Shown here piece after piece: positions 55,235-64,000 of a DNA stretch of 64,000 nucleotides. The translations under genes and the position numbers were made by a program. The notes beneath the pieces were generated by a model that did no database searches, was not told the origin of the DNA, and was given only the letters and a program-made list of their open reading frames with translations. Within the stretch, counting starts at the first letter, position 1, and every line of letters begins with the position of its first letter. Location of the stretch: contig NZ_CP146284.1 of the NCBI RefSeq assembly GCF_023744375.2, forward strand, positions 3,571,501 to 3,635,500, given 5' to 3'. Source of the stretch: Parabacteroides sp. AD58 (GTDB lineage: Bacteria; Bacteroidota; Bacteroidia; Bacteroidales; Tannerellaceae).

Positions 55235-56326
55235 ATGGAAGAAATGAAATTAGAATCAATTTTACTGCCGGGTGTGGATCCGCAGCGCCCGATCGTCATT
55301 GCGGGACCTTGCAGTGCTGAATCAGAAGAACAGGTAATGGAAACTGCCAAGAATTTGGCAGCCAAAGGTATCAAGATATTCCGTGCCGGTATTTGGAAAC
55401 CGCGTACTAAGCCAGGAGGATTCGAAGGAATCGGTGTCATCGGCCTGCCATGGCTGAAGAAAGTCAAGGAAGAAACCGGAATGTATGTGGCTACCGAAGT
55501 CGCTAACAAAGACCATGTATTCGAAGCCCTGAAGGCCGGAGTCGATATCTTGTGGATTGGAGCTCGTACAACGGTTAACCCGTTTGCTGTACAGGAAATC
55601 GCCGATGCTTTACGTGGTGTAGATATTCCGGTTCTGGTAAAGAACCCGGTTAATCCGGATCTTGAATTGTGGATCGGAGCTTTCCAGCGTCTGTATGGTG
55701 CCGGCATCAAGCGTCTGGGCGCTATTCACCGCGGATTCAGCTCTTACGACAAGAAGATCTACCGCAACCTGCCTTTGTGGCACATTCCAATTGAGCTGCG
55801 TCGCCGGATGCCGAATCTGCCGATCTTCTGCGATCCGAGCCATATCGGTGGTAAACGCGAACTGATTGCTCCGCTTTGTCAGCAGGCCATGGATTTGAGT
55901 CTGGATGGTTTGATGATCGAATCACACTGTAATCCGGATGCTGCCTGGAGTGATGCTGCTCAGCAGATTACACCGGATGTATTGGATTATGTACTGAACT
56001 TGCTGGTCATCCGTGAATCGAACCAGACAACCGAGAATTTAAGTGCTTTGCGCCGCCAGATTGATGGCATCGACGAACAGGTACTTGAGCTGTTGGCAAA
56101 GCGTATGCGTATTTCTCGTGAGATTGGTGTTTACAAGAAGGAACACAATATGCCGATTTTGCAGTCACCACGTTACAGCGAGATTCTGGAAAATCGTTCC
56201 AATATGGGACAGCAGATGGATCTGAATGCCGACTTTATCAAGAAGATGTTGAGTCTGGTTCATGAAGAATCTGTCCGTCAGCAAATGATTATAATGAACG
56301 AAGAACAAGAGCAAGAACAAAAATAA
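55235..56326 (+). CDS. bifunctional DAHP synthase / chorismate mutase
   Basis: A 363-residue fusion. Residues 1-265 are a type I-beta DAHP synthase (IAGPCSAESEEQVMETAK, KPRTKPGGFEG, IGARTTVNPFAVQ, HRGFSSY, FCDPSHIGGKRELI), the first step of the shikimate pathway. Residues 270-355 are an AroQ chorismate mutase (LRRQIDGIDEQVLELLAKRMRISREIG), which supplies prephenate. It thus joins the entry and branch point of Phe/Tyr synthesis in one polypeptide. It sits between the aminotransferase and prephenate dehydrogenase genes. Confidence 0.95.
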   Translation: MEEMKLESILLPGVDPQRPIVIAGPCSAESEEQVMETAKNLAAKGIKIFRAGIWKPRTKPGGFEGIGVIGLPWLKKVKEETGMYVATEVANKDHVFEALKAGVDILWIGARTTVNPFAVQEIADALRGVDIPVLVKNPVNPDLELWIGAFQRLYGAGIKRLGAIHRGFSSYDKKIYRNLPLWHIPIELRRRMPNLPIFCDPSHIGGKRELIAPLCQQAMDLSLDGLMIESHCNPDAAWSDAAQQITPDVLDYVLNLLVIRESNQTTENLSALRRQIDGIDEQVLELLAKRMRISREIGVYKKEHNMPILQSPRYSEILENRSNMGQQMDLNADFIKKMLSLVHEESVRQQMIIMNEEQEQEQK

Positions 56327-56335
56327 GACGTCACG

Positions 56336-57109
56336 ATGAAAATTCTGATTTTAGGAGCCGGTAAAATGGGCTCCTTCTTTACGGATTTGCTTAGCTTTGA
56401 CCATGAAGTAGCCGTTTTGGAAAAAGACCCGAAGCGCATGCGGTTTATTTACAATGCCATTCGGATGCAGCATGTGGAAGAGATCAAGGAATTTGCTCCT
56501 GAAATGGTGATCAATTGTGTGACATTGAACCATACCATTGATGCTTTCCAGGAAGTATTGCCTTATCTGCCACAGTATTGTATTATTTCTGATATTGCTT
56601 CTGTCAAGACTCATCTGAAGGAGTTTTACGACAACTGCGGTTTTCCGTATGTGTCAACTCACCCGATGTTTGGACCGACTTTTGCCAATCTGGGAAATCT
56701 GGAGAAAGAAAATACCATTATCATCTCGGAAGGTGATCATTTGGGAAAGATCTTCTTCAAGGATATATACAGTCGGCTGCATCTGAATATTCATGAATAT
56801 ACGTTTGAAGAGCACGATAAGGTAGTGGCTTACTCTTTGGGTATTCCTTTTGCTTCGACCATGGTCTTTGCGGCTACGATGAAACATCAGGATGCGCCGG
56901 GAACGACTTTCAAGCGACACATGAAGATTGCCCGCGGCCTGCTTTCGGAAGATGATTATCTGCTGACTGAAATCTTGTTCAATCCGCGGACTCCGAAACA
57001 GATCGAACGCATTCAGGAGGAATTGAATACACTGCTGGATATTATCAAGAATAGAGATGCAGATGGTATCAAGGCTTTCCTGACCAAAATCCGGAAGAAT
57101 ATCGAATAA
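56336..57109 (+). CDS. tyrA: prephenate dehydrogenase
   Basis: A 257-residue NAD(P)-dependent enzyme with the Rossmann motif ILGAGKMGSF at the start and SDIASVKTHLKEF and STHPMFGPTFANL in the catalytic region, where the conserved His lies. It decarboxylates prephenate to 4-hydroxyphenylpyruvate for Tyr synthesis. It follows the fusion gene by 9 bp and ends the operon, so one attenuator governs both the Phe and Tyr branches. Confidence 0.93.
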   Translation: MKILILGAGKMGSFFTDLLSFDHEVAVLEKDPKRMRFIYNAIRMQHVEEIKEFAPEMVINCVTLNHTIDAFQEVLPYLPQYCIISDIASVKTHLKEFYDNCGFPYVSTHPMFGPTFANLGNLEKENTIIISEGDHLGKIFFKDIYSRLHLNIHEYTFEEHDKVVAYSLGIPFASTMVFAATMKHQDAPGTTFKRHMKIARGLLSEDDYLLTEILFNPRTPKQIERIQEELNTLLDIIKNRDADGIKAFLTKIRKNIE

Positions 57110-57316
57110 TACCGGCGTGTCTTTTTAATACGCTTCTTTCACAACGAAGATAAACGGTTGTGTTTTACTGTCATCCTGTGATGCGAGGTGAATGCCCGTA
57201 TCACAGGATGTCTCTTTTATGACGCATGCCGAACAACTGGACGAAAGGTATAATCGCATGAACAGATAATCGCAATAGCCACCTTGAAATAATAGGAAGT
57301 GAATCCAAAACTCGTA

Positions 57317-57407
57317 ACTTTTTAATTGTTTGACATTAGTCGTAAAGCTTTTCCATATATATGCTAAAGCTTTTTGACAAATGTGGTAAAGCTTTTCGAC
57401 ATCTGTC
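57317..57407. repeat. tandem palindrome array D (22-bp period), homologous to array A
   Basis: GACATTAGTC, CATATATATG, GACAAATGTG and GACATCTGTC start at 57332, 57354, 57376 and 57398, exactly 22 bp apart. AAAGCTTT occurs at 57344, 57366 and 57388. Flanking ACTTTTTAATTGTTTGACAT at 57317-57336 is identical to 7314-7333 beside array A, 50 kb away. It lies between same-strand genes. Confidence 0.85.
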
Positions 57408-57573
57408 AAAAATATAAAATATAACGAGAAAAGGATAAAAATATGGGAGTAAAAGAATAAAAAGAATTGATTGAGTTGTAAGTACCTATAATCTCACACT
57501 TATGAAAACAAAAGTATTTTCAACTTTACTGTAAAACTAAACTCTGATATTATGAAATATACTTTAGAAAGAT

Positions 57574-57581
57574 TATCTTTG
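57574..57581 (+). promoter_or_regulatory. Bacteroidales -7 box TATCTTTG
   Basis: TAnnTTTG match, 20 bp before the ATPase start at 57602; it excludes the upstream GTG frame start. Confidence 0.5.
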
Positions 57582-57601
57582 TGAAAGATATATTATATGG
57601 T

Positions 57602-58996
57602 ATGGAATTTACAGATTTTATAGACAGAAAGGATTACCTCGAAAGAGTATATAATGCCTTGCAAAGAGAAAAGCCCCAATTCATTGTTATTTATGGACGC
57701 AGAAGAATCGGTAAGTCCAAGCTTGTTAAGGAAATTATGGACTGGAACAAAAAGGACATATATTTTTTGAGTGACCAGACTAATGAGACTAATCAGCGTA
57801 TGCTGTTTGCCAAAACAATTGCAATGGAAGGTATAGAAGATTTCGACAAGGTAACATATCCGGACTGGGAAACTCTATTTCGGGCATTGAACCGTCAGGT
57901 AAAGGAAAAGAGTACCGTCTGTCTTGATGAATTTCCATACCTTGTTAAAAATTGCCAATCATTACCATCTGTTATACAAAAACTACTTAATGAAAAATCT
58001 CTGAAATACAATCTTATCATCTGTGGATCATCGCAACAATTGATGCAGGGTTATATTCTTGACAGAAAAGAACCTTTGTATGGATTGGCAGATGAAATCA
58101 TACGTCTTACGCCCATACCTGTACGATATATCGGACAAGCACTTGGCTGTGATGCGCGACAATCCATAGAAGAATATGCTATATGGGGCGGAATACCTCG
58201 ATATTGGGAATTAAGAGCTGACTACAAAGACAATGAGACCGCCATCGAAAAACTTTTACTGGATAACAAAGGTTTCTTGGCTGATGAACCCATACGCTTG
58301 TTGAGGGATGATATGCGTGATACTATACAAGCAGCTACGCTACTTTCAATTATTGGAAATGGTGCAAACCGCCTTTCGGAAATAGCAGGAAGGGCTGGAA
58401 AGGATGTTACCCAAATAACAGAACCTTTAGGTAAACTCAGAGAATTGGGATATATACGTAGGGAAGTACCATTTGGTGAAGATGAGAAAAAGAGTAAGAA
58501 AGGTATATATCGTATTAATGATAGTCTGCTGGAGTTCAATTACAGGTTTGTCGCACCTTATAAATCAATTTTGGAACTAGGGCGTACGGAAACTGTTTTA
58601 TCCATTATAAGATCACAATTCTCTAGATATGTAGGAGACTGTTGGGAACACCTTTGTCGCCAATACGTGAGTGGTAATGTCATTGACGGCATAATTTACA
58701 ATGTGGCTTCGCGCTGGTGGGGAAAAATCTTCACAGCGGAAAATAAGGATGGCGAAATGGTTGAATTTGATGTAGTAGCTGAATCATTCGACAAAAAACA
58801 TCTCCTTATAGGAGAGTGTAAGTGGACGAATAAAGAAGATGCACTCAGGCTAGTAAAATCTATTGAAACAAAGATTGAGTATCTTCCTTTTGTTAAAAAA
58901 GGACAATCTGTACATATTATTTTATTTTTAAAGTGCGAACCACATAACAAAGAATCGGCAAGAATATTATACCCATCAGATATAGTACAGGAATAA
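57602..58996 (+). CDS. AAA ATPase with DUF234-type C-terminal domain
   Basis: The ATG at 57602 (MEFTDFIDRKDYLERVY) gives 464 residues. Walker A is GRRRIGKSKL and Walker B VCLDEFPYL; a winged-helix region follows (NGANRLSEIAGRAGKDVTQITEPLGKLRELGYI). The C-terminal part contains EFDVVAESFDKKHLLIGECKW, which fits the PD-(D/E)XK-like nuclease fold of DUF234. Such ATPases are common in accessory DNA; their role is unclear. AT content is higher than in the neighbours, suggesting acquisition. Confidence 0.87.
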   Translation: MEFTDFIDRKDYLERVYNALQREKPQFIVIYGRRRIGKSKLVKEIMDWNKKDIYFLSDQTNETNQRMLFAKTIAMEGIEDFDKVTYPDWETLFRALNRQVKEKSTVCLDEFPYLVKNCQSLPSVIQKLLNEKSLKYNLIICGSSQQLMQGYILDRKEPLYGLADEIIRLTPIPVRYIGQALGCDARQSIEEYAIWGGIPRYWELRADYKDNETAIEKLLLDNKGFLADEPIRLLRDDMRDTIQAATLLSIIGNGANRLSEIAGRAGKDVTQITEPLGKLRELGYIRREVPFGEDEKKSKKGIYRINDSLLEFNYRFVAPYKSILELGRTETVLSIIRSQFSRYVGDCWEHLCRQYVSGNVIDGIIYNVASRWWGKIFTAENKDGEMVEFDVVAESFDKKHLLIGECKWTNKEDALRLVKSIETKIEYLPFVKKGQSVHIILFLKCEPHNKESARILYPSDIVQE

Positions 58997-59016
58997 TAAA
59001 GACCACATCCGTACTT

Positions 59017-59034
59017 AATTGAATTAATTCAATT
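59017..59034. promoter_or_regulatory. 18-bp palindromic operator candidate before the second tolC
   Basis: AATTGAATTAATTCAATT is a perfect 18-bp palindrome, 21 bp upstream of the -7 box at 59056, so it overlaps the -33 region. A dimeric repressor (TetR or MarR type) would fit; none is encoded in the window. Confidence 0.5.
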
Positions 59035-59055
59035 TATACTCATTTCTAAAACCTG

Positions 59056-59063
59056 TACCTTTG
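59056..59063 (+). promoter_or_regulatory. Bacteroidales -7 box TACCTTTG
   Basis: TAnnTTTG match, 51 bp before the start of the second tolC-like gene. Confidence 0.55.
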
Positions 59064-59114
59064 TGCGTTGTTATATTTATATAGGTTAGAAAAGAAAGAT
59101 AAAAACAGATAGAA

Positions 59115-60506
59115 ATGAGAAAATGCGTTTTGTGCGGTGTGTTGTTGCTGCTATTTGGAAAGATGGTTTCCGCCCAGCAGGCCCTGTCGTTGCAGGAATG
59201 CCGGGATCTGGCGGTGAAGAACAACAAAGAACTGCGGATTGCCGAGGAGAAGATACGGATGGCCGATTATGAAAAGAAGGCGGCGCTGACCAAGTATTTC
59301 CCTCAGATTTCGGCCAATGGTGCTTATATGTGGAATCAGAAGGCCTTGAATCTGCTGGATATGGGGCAGTTGTCGAGTTCGCTGGCTTCTTCGTTGGGTG
59401 GTTTGGCCCAATTGCCGGTGGTACAGCAAACGGTGGGCGCTATCAACGACCTTCAGCATCTGGATATTCAGAATGTGTGGGTCGGGAACGTGGCCTTGGT
59501 GCAACCCGTTTTTATGGGTGGAAAGATTGTTACCTACAATCAGATTACGGCGTATGCCAAAGAACTTGCCATGTCGATGAACGACCAGAAGTTGCAGGAT
59601 TTGCTGTATAAGACGGATGAAACGTACTGGCAGGTGGTTTCGTTGGTGAACAAGAAGAAACTGGCGGATGCTTATGTGGAACTGCTCCGGAAGACGGATG
59701 AAGATATGGCTGCCCTGATTACTGAAGGCGTGGCTACTCAAGCCGATGGTTTGTCGGTCAAGGTGAAACTGAATGAGGCAGAAATGGCACAGACGAAGGT
59801 AAACAACGGTCTGGCTTTGTCGAGGATGCTGTTGGCGCAGTTGTGTGGCTTGCCGTTGACAGACACGCTGACGTTGGCGGACGAGCAGCTGGATAACTTC
59901 CCGGTGGAAGAGCGTACGACATCCGTGGATATGAACCAGGCATTCATGAACCGCAATGAACTGAAAAGCCTGGATCTGGCATCGAAGATTTATAAGAAGA
60001 AAGAACGGATTGTATTGGCAGACCTGTTGCCTACGGTGGCTTTCTCGGCCAATTATTTTGTGACCAACCCGAATCTGTTCAATGGCTACAAGAACGACTT
60101 TGCCGGTATGTTTAATCTGGGTGTTATTGTCCGTGTGCCGATCACAGCCTGGTGGGAAGGCAGCTATAAACGAAATGCTGCACGGGCAGAAACACGGATC
60201 AGACAACTGGAATGGGAAGATGCCCGCGAGAAAATCGAACTGCAGGTGAATCAGTCGGTCTATAAGGTGAATGAAGCGAGCAAGAAGCTGGCGGCTTCGA
60301 ACCGGAATATGGAGAATGCCGAAGAAAACCTGCGCAGTGCCAACCTGGGATTTGAGGAAGGCGTGATTCCGGCCTTGAATCTGATGGCGGCACAGACGGC
60401 GTGGTTCTCGGCTCGTTCGACGCTGATCGACGCACAGATCGACATGAAGCTGACGCAAGTGTATCTGAACAAAGCCTTGGGAGTTGATTTACAGGAAAAC
60501 AAATAA
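59115..60506 (+). CDS. TolC-family outer membrane protein of an ABC-2 export system
   Basis: A 463-residue TolC-type protein with a signal peptide (MRKCVLCGVLLLLFGKMVSAQ) and the usual two halves with long tunnel helices; LQECRDLAVKNNKELRIAEEKI opens the first. It shares fold but little sequence with the tolC gene at 7652. The HlyD-type adaptor follows by 30 bp and two ABC-2 permeases complete the operon; no ATPase is seen. Confidence 0.9.
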   Translation: MRKCVLCGVLLLLFGKMVSAQQALSLQECRDLAVKNNKELRIAEEKIRMADYEKKAALTKYFPQISANGAYMWNQKALNLLDMGQLSSSLASSLGGLAQLPVVQQTVGAINDLQHLDIQNVWVGNVALVQPVFMGGKIVTYNQITAYAKELAMSMNDQKLQDLLYKTDETYWQVVSLVNKKKLADAYVELLRKTDEDMAALITEGVATQADGLSVKVKLNEAEMAQTKVNNGLALSRMLLAQLCGLPLTDTLTLADEQLDNFPVEERTTSVDMNQAFMNRNELKSLDLASKIYKKKERIVLADLLPTVAFSANYFVTNPNLFNGYKNDFAGMFNLGVIVRVPITAWWEGSYKRNAARAETRIRQLEWEDAREKIELQVNQSVYKVNEASKKLAASNRNMENAEENLRSANLGFEEGVIPALNLMAAQTAWFSARSTLIDAQIDMKLTQVYLNKALGVDLQENK

Positions 60507-60536
60507 GAGAAGAAAATACTAAAAACGTAAATAGTC

Positions 60537-61547
60537 ATGAGTGATAATAAGAAAAAATATTCGGTCAATAATATGATGTTGGCATTCATTGCCGTATTGG
60601 TAGCAGTTGGTTTGGTAGCTCTGGCGGGCTTTTTCCTGCTGACACCGCCCGACGAAGTGATTATGGGACAAGCCGAAGCGACAACAGTCCGGATTTCAGG
60701 CAAAGTACCCGGACGAATTGCTTCCTATCGTTTTAATGAAGGCGATCAGGTGAAGGCAGGCGATACGCTGGTCTTCTTGAGTACACCCGAAGTACAGGCC
60801 AAGTTGATGCAGGTGGAAGCCGTGAAGGCTGCTGCCGAAGCTCAGCATGCCAAAGCCATGAAAGGTGCTCGTGATCAGGAAGTAACGGCTGCCTACGAAC
60901 TGTGGCAAAAGGCACAGGCAGGCTTGACAATCGCGAAGAAGTCGTACGACCGGGTTCGTAACCTGTATGAGAAAGGAGTAATGTCTGCCCAGAAGAAAGA
61001 TGAGGCTGAAGCCAACTACAATGCGATGGTGGCAACCGAGAAAGCAGCCCGTTCGCAATATGAAATGGCGAAAGAAGGAGCCCGCAAAGAAGATAAGGCG
61101 GCTGCGGCTGCCCTGGTCAATCAGGCAAGCGGTGCTTTAGCCGAGGTGGAATCGTATGTGGAGGAGAGTGCGCTGGTCGCTCCGATTGACGGAGAAATCT
61201 CTGAACGCTTTCCGGAAGTAGGCGAGCTGGTAGGAACGGGTGCGCCGATCATGAACATTGCCGACCTGACCGACATGTGGGTTTCGTTCAGTATCCGCGA
61301 AGACTTGCTCTCGCAGGTGAAAGTCGGAAATGAAGTAAAGGCTTTTGTGCCGGCACTCGATAACCAGGAGATTACATTGAAAGTATATTATATGAAGGAT
61401 ATGGGCACGTATGCTGCCTGGAAAGCTACGAAAACAACCGGTCAGTATGATGCCAAGACATTTGAAGTCCGCGCCCGTCCGGTGCAGCCGGTAGAAGGTT
61501 TGCGTCCGGGCATGTCGGTGATATGGAAGCATAACAACGGGAAATGA
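60537..61547 (+). CDS. HlyD-family adaptor (membrane fusion protein)
   Basis: A 336-residue adaptor with one membrane helix (about 15-37), the lipoyl half-motif VRISGKVPGRIASYRFNEGDQVKAGDTL, a coiled-coil hairpin (about 85-200) and the second half VAPIDGEISERFPEVGELVGTGAPIM. It links the inner-membrane permeases to the TolC-type channel. Its stop overlaps the next ATG by ATGA (61544-61547). Confidence 0.9.
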   Translation: MSDNKKKYSVNNMMLAFIAVLVAVGLVALAGFFLLTPPDEVIMGQAEATTVRISGKVPGRIASYRFNEGDQVKAGDTLVFLSTPEVQAKLMQVEAVKAAAEAQHAKAMKGARDQEVTAAYELWQKAQAGLTIAKKSYDRVRNLYEKGVMSAQKKDEAEANYNAMVATEKAARSQYEMAKEGARKEDKAAAAALVNQASGALAEVESYVEESALVAPIDGEISERFPEVGELVGTGAPIMNIADLTDMWVSFSIREDLLSQVKVGNEVKAFVPALDNQEITLKVYYMKDMGTYAAWKATKTTGQYDAKTFEVRARPVQPVEGLRPGMSVIWKHNNGK

Positions 61548-62728
61548 AGATGACAATACAAGAATCATTACATCGGATCGGACAAATAGCCCGCAGGGAA
61601 ACGAGGCGGATAACGTCGCAGCCCGTTTATCTGTTCGGGATGATTGTGGCTCCGTTGATCTGTCTGGTCTTTTTCCTCTCCCTGATGCACGAAGGGTTGC
61701 CGACCAATTTGCCGGTGGCGGTCGTGGATATGGATAATTCGGCCACGTCGCGTACCTTGATCCGTCAGTTGGATGCCTTCGAACAGACGAAGGTGGTGAT
61801 GTTGTCGCATTCGTTTACCGAGGCTCGCCAGGAGATGCAGAAAGGGAATGTGTATGGCATCTTCTATATTCCGGAAGACTTTGCCAAAGATGCCACGTCG
61901 GGGAAACAGCCGAAGCTGTCGTATTATACCAACAATACGTACCTGATTGCTGCTTCCCTGCTGTTTCGGGATATGAAGACAATCTCGGTATTGGCAAACG
62001 GTTCGGTCGGTTTGCAGACCGGAACGGCAAAAGGAAAGACAGAAGCGGAGATTATGGGGCAGTTGCAGCCCATTGTAATAGATACGCACGCCATCGGGAA
62101 TCCGTGGCTGAACTATTCGGTTTACCTGAACAATACGATTCTTCCGGGTGTGTTGCAGCTGATGATCTTCCTGATTACGGTTTTCAGTATCGGTACGGAA
62201 CTGAAGTACGGCACGGCGCGGAAATGGATGGCCATGGGGAAGAACTCATTGGTGGTTAGTCTGCTGGGAAAGATTCTTCCGCAAACGGTTGTCTTTACTA
62301 TAGTAGGATTTCTATTCATGGCTGTCTTATACGGCTTCAGTGCCTTTCCGCTGCATAGCGGCTGGCTGCCGATGCTGGCGGCGATTTTCCTACTGGTCAT
62401 CGCGTCGCAGGCGATGGGTATTTTCATGATCGGCGTATTGCCGACCTTGCGCTTGGGTTTGAGTTTTGCCAGTTTGTTTGGGATGATCTCTTTCTCGATC
62501 GTCGGATTTTCGTACCCTATATTAGCGATGGATCCGGTTTTGCAGGCATTGGCGCGGTTGTTCCCGCTGAGGCATTACTTCCTGATCTATGTCGATCAGG
62601 CACTGAACGGCCGGGATTTGTTCTATACTTGGAGTGAATATGTCTGGTTACTCGGTTTTCTGATCCTGCCGTTTTTGGTTGGCCGGAACCTGAAGAAGGC
62701 GTTACTCTACTTTAAATACATTCCTTAA
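61544..62728 (+). CDS. ABC-2 type permease, first copy
   Basis: A 394-residue protein with an N-terminal helix (about 28-48), a large extracytoplasmic domain (VAVVDMDNSATSRTLIRQL onward) and five C-terminal helices, the YhhJ/YbhR-type ABC-2 layout. Such permeases usually pair with an ATPase and the HlyD/TolC partners; no ATPase is present in this operon within the window. It is coupled to the adaptor by a 4-bp overlap. Confidence 0.88.
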   Translation: MKMTIQESLHRIGQIARRETRRITSQPVYLFGMIVAPLICLVFFLSLMHEGLPTNLPVAVVDMDNSATSRTLIRQLDAFEQTKVVMLSHSFTEARQEMQKGNVYGIFYIPEDFAKDATSGKQPKLSYYTNNTYLIAASLLFRDMKTISVLANGSVGLQTGTAKGKTEAEIMGQLQPIVIDTHAIGNPWLNYSVYLNNTILPGVLQLMIFLITVFSIGTELKYGTARKWMAMGKNSLVVSLLGKILPQTVVFTIVGFLFMAVLYGFSAFPLHSGWLPMLAAIFLLVIASQAMGIFMIGVLPTLRLGLSFASLFGMISFSIVGFSYPILAMDPVLQALARLFPLRHYFLIYVDQALNGRDLFYTWSEYVWLLGFLILPFLVGRNLKKALLYFKYIP

Positions 62729-62741
62729 TGGAGAGATGATG

Positions 62742-64000
62742 ATGAAAGAAGAACATAAATTAAGCCATATTATCAAGGAAGGCTTTCAGGATATGTTTTA
62801 TATCTGGAAAGACGAGCTGAAACAGGTATTTCGGGATGAAGGAATCATCATATTCTTCTTCCTGGTTCCGCTGGTCTATCCGGTCTTATATTCGTATATC
62901 TATAATAATGAAGTCGTGCATGAGGCGAAGATGGTCGTGGTCGATCAAAGTAATTCTCCGCTGAGCCGGGAGTTTATCCGCCGGGTGGATGCTTCGAGTG
63001 AAGTACATGTCGTGCAGGTAGTCGGTGAGATGGATGAAGCCCGCCGGCTGGTGGATGCGAAAGAGGCCTTCGGCATCCTGTCGATTCCATCGGAATTCAG
63101 CAAGGATTTGCACCAGGGACGGCAGACAACTGTTTCCCTGTACAGCGATATGAGTGCCTTGTTGTTCTACAAAGCCTTCTTGCTGACGGCCACGGAAGTC
63201 TCGTTGGATATGGGTTCGGAATGGACAAGCCGGAATCATCCGCAGTCCACCGACAAGTTACAGGCCATAACAGTGCAGCCGATTCCTTCGGAGTCGATCT
63301 CGCTGTATAATCCGCAGAACGGATTTGCCAGCTTTCTGGTGCCGGCGATTCTGATCCTGGTGATTCAGCAAACCCTGATTTTAGGAATCGGCATGTCGGC
63401 AGGAACGGCGCGGGAGAAGAATCGTTTCCATACACTGGTGCCAATTACCCGGCATTTTCATGGAACCTTGCGTGTTGTATTAGGCAAGAGTCTGACTTAC
63501 ATTGTCCTGTATGTGGTAGTTTGTGCCTGGGTGTTGGTCATCGTGCCTCGCCTGTTTGCCTTCCCGCAGATCGGTCAGCCGTTGGATCTGATTCTCTTTA
63601 TCCTGCCTTATCTGTTTGCGTGCATCTTCTTCTCGATGACGCTTTCCGGCTTCGTTTCCAACCGCGAGGAACCGATGATCCTGTTTGTCTTTACATCGGT
63701 GATCCTGGTGTTTATTTCCGGTATTTCCTGGCCGATGTATTCGATCTCTCCGTTCTGGCGGGCGTTGGGTTATATCTTCCCGTCCACCATGGGCGTACAG
63801 GGTTTTGCCCGGATCAATACAACTGGAGCAACTCTGAATGAAGTCGCTCACGAATATCAGGTGTTGTGGATTCAAGCTGGCGTCTATTTTATTACGGCAT
63901 GCCTGGTTTACCGTTATCAGATTATCCGCAGCCGGAAACAGTTAATCCGGCATTATCTGGAGATGAAGCGACGGCGGGAATCGAAAGCCGTTGTCTCCTA
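62742..64000 (+). CDS. ABC-2 type permease, second copy (final base or bases beyond window)
   Basis: I read 419 open codons from the ATG at 62742 (MKEEHKLSHIIKEGFQD; in-frame ATGs at 62736 and 62739 are alternatives) to the window end, where the last two bases are TA, probably the start of a stop codon. The layout matches the preceding gene: N-terminal helix (about 35-52), extracytoplasmic domain with MVVVDQSNSPLSREFIRRV, and C-terminal helices with GIGMSAGTAREKN and SGFVSNREEPMILFV. The two permeases probably form a heterodimer. Confidence 0.85.
   Translation, partial: MKEEHKLSHIIKEGFQDMFYIWKDELKQVFRDEGIIIFFFLVPLVYPVLYSYIYNNEVVHEAKMVVVDQSNSPLSREFIRRVDASSEVHVVQVVGEMDEARRLVDAKEAFGILSIPSEFSKDLHQGRQTTVSLYSDMSALLFYKAFLLTATEVSLDMGSEWTSRNHPQSTDKLQAITVQPIPSESISLYNPQNGFASFLVPAILILVIQQTLILGIGMSAGTAREKNRFHTLVPITRHFHGTLRVVLGKSLTYIVLYVVVCAWVLVIVPRLFAFPQIGQPLDLILFILPYLFACIFFSMTLSGFVSNREEPMILFVFTSVILVFISGISWPMYSISPFWRALGYIFPSTMGVQGFARINTTGATLNEVAHEYQVLWIQAGVYFITACLVYRYQIIRSRKQLIRHYLEMKRRRESKAVVS

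Noticed and set aside
59151-60458. 435-codon minus-strand ORF opposite the second tolC
   Set aside because: The plus-strand frame encodes a clear TolC-family protein with signal peptide; the antisense frame has His/Gln/Arg-rich composition typical of a shadow.

Overview
The window reads as chromosome of a gut Bacteroidales species, most likely Parabacteroides or a close Tannerellaceae relative (inference). The signs are TAnnTTTG-type -7 boxes upstream of many genes, weak Shine-Dalgarno signals, families typical of the order (DUF3256, split LysO, the exonuclease-RecQ-UvrD helicase, MacB-like FtsX permeases, TolC/HlyD/ABC-2 operons, 6-bladed propeller lipoproteins) and moderate GC with a few AT-rich patches. 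No rRNA or tRNA gene and no CRISPR array was found.

Layout. 0-2.2 kb: accessory patch with a transposase cut by the window edge, two AT-rich ORFs that look like remains of a larger gene, and a small isolated transcription unit. 2.3-7.2 kb: a giant exonuclease-RecQ-UvrD helicase gene split by one in-frame TAA. 7.6-18.6 kb: MacAB/TolC-type export operon (tolC, HlyD, ATPase, two FtsX permeases) followed by an NtrC-type regulator and its histidine kinase; a sigma-54-like promoter and an upstream inverted repeat precede the operon. 18.6-21.3 kb: putative zinc metallopeptidase lipoprotein, two-piece LysO exporter, short HPPK. 21.3-26.8 kb: surface-glycan operon. 26.9-29.1 kb: recA, bcp, flavodoxin-type reductase. 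29.9-38.9 kb: AspT-type transporter, truA, EamA transporter, DUF3256, Crp-type regulator, coiled-coil membrane protein, MscS channel, and a glycosidase-like/SGNH-esterase fusion. 39.2-44 kb: guaA followed by AT-rich modules bracketed by copies of the guaA terminator, one copy still carrying a guaA 3' end. 44-52.8 kb: second AspT-type transporter, cyclophilin, CorA, DUF2156, GNAT, orphan NtrC-type regulator, OxyR. 52.9-57.1 kb: aromatic amino-acid operon behind a leader peptide very rich in Phe and Tyr codons and an attenuator. 57.6-64 kb: DUF234-type ATPase and a TolC/HlyD/ABC-2/ABC-2 export operon running to the window edge.

The signals that gene calls do not explain are: the Phe/Tyr attenuator at 52.9-53.1 kb; four intergenic arrays of short palindromes with a 21-22 bp period (7.3, 15.8, 48.3 and 57.3 kb), differing in sequence but alike in architecture; the duplicated guaA 3' end plus terminator flanking AT-rich cargo; the nonsense codon in the helicase gene; and the sigma-54 promoter with inverted repeat before the MacAB-type operon.
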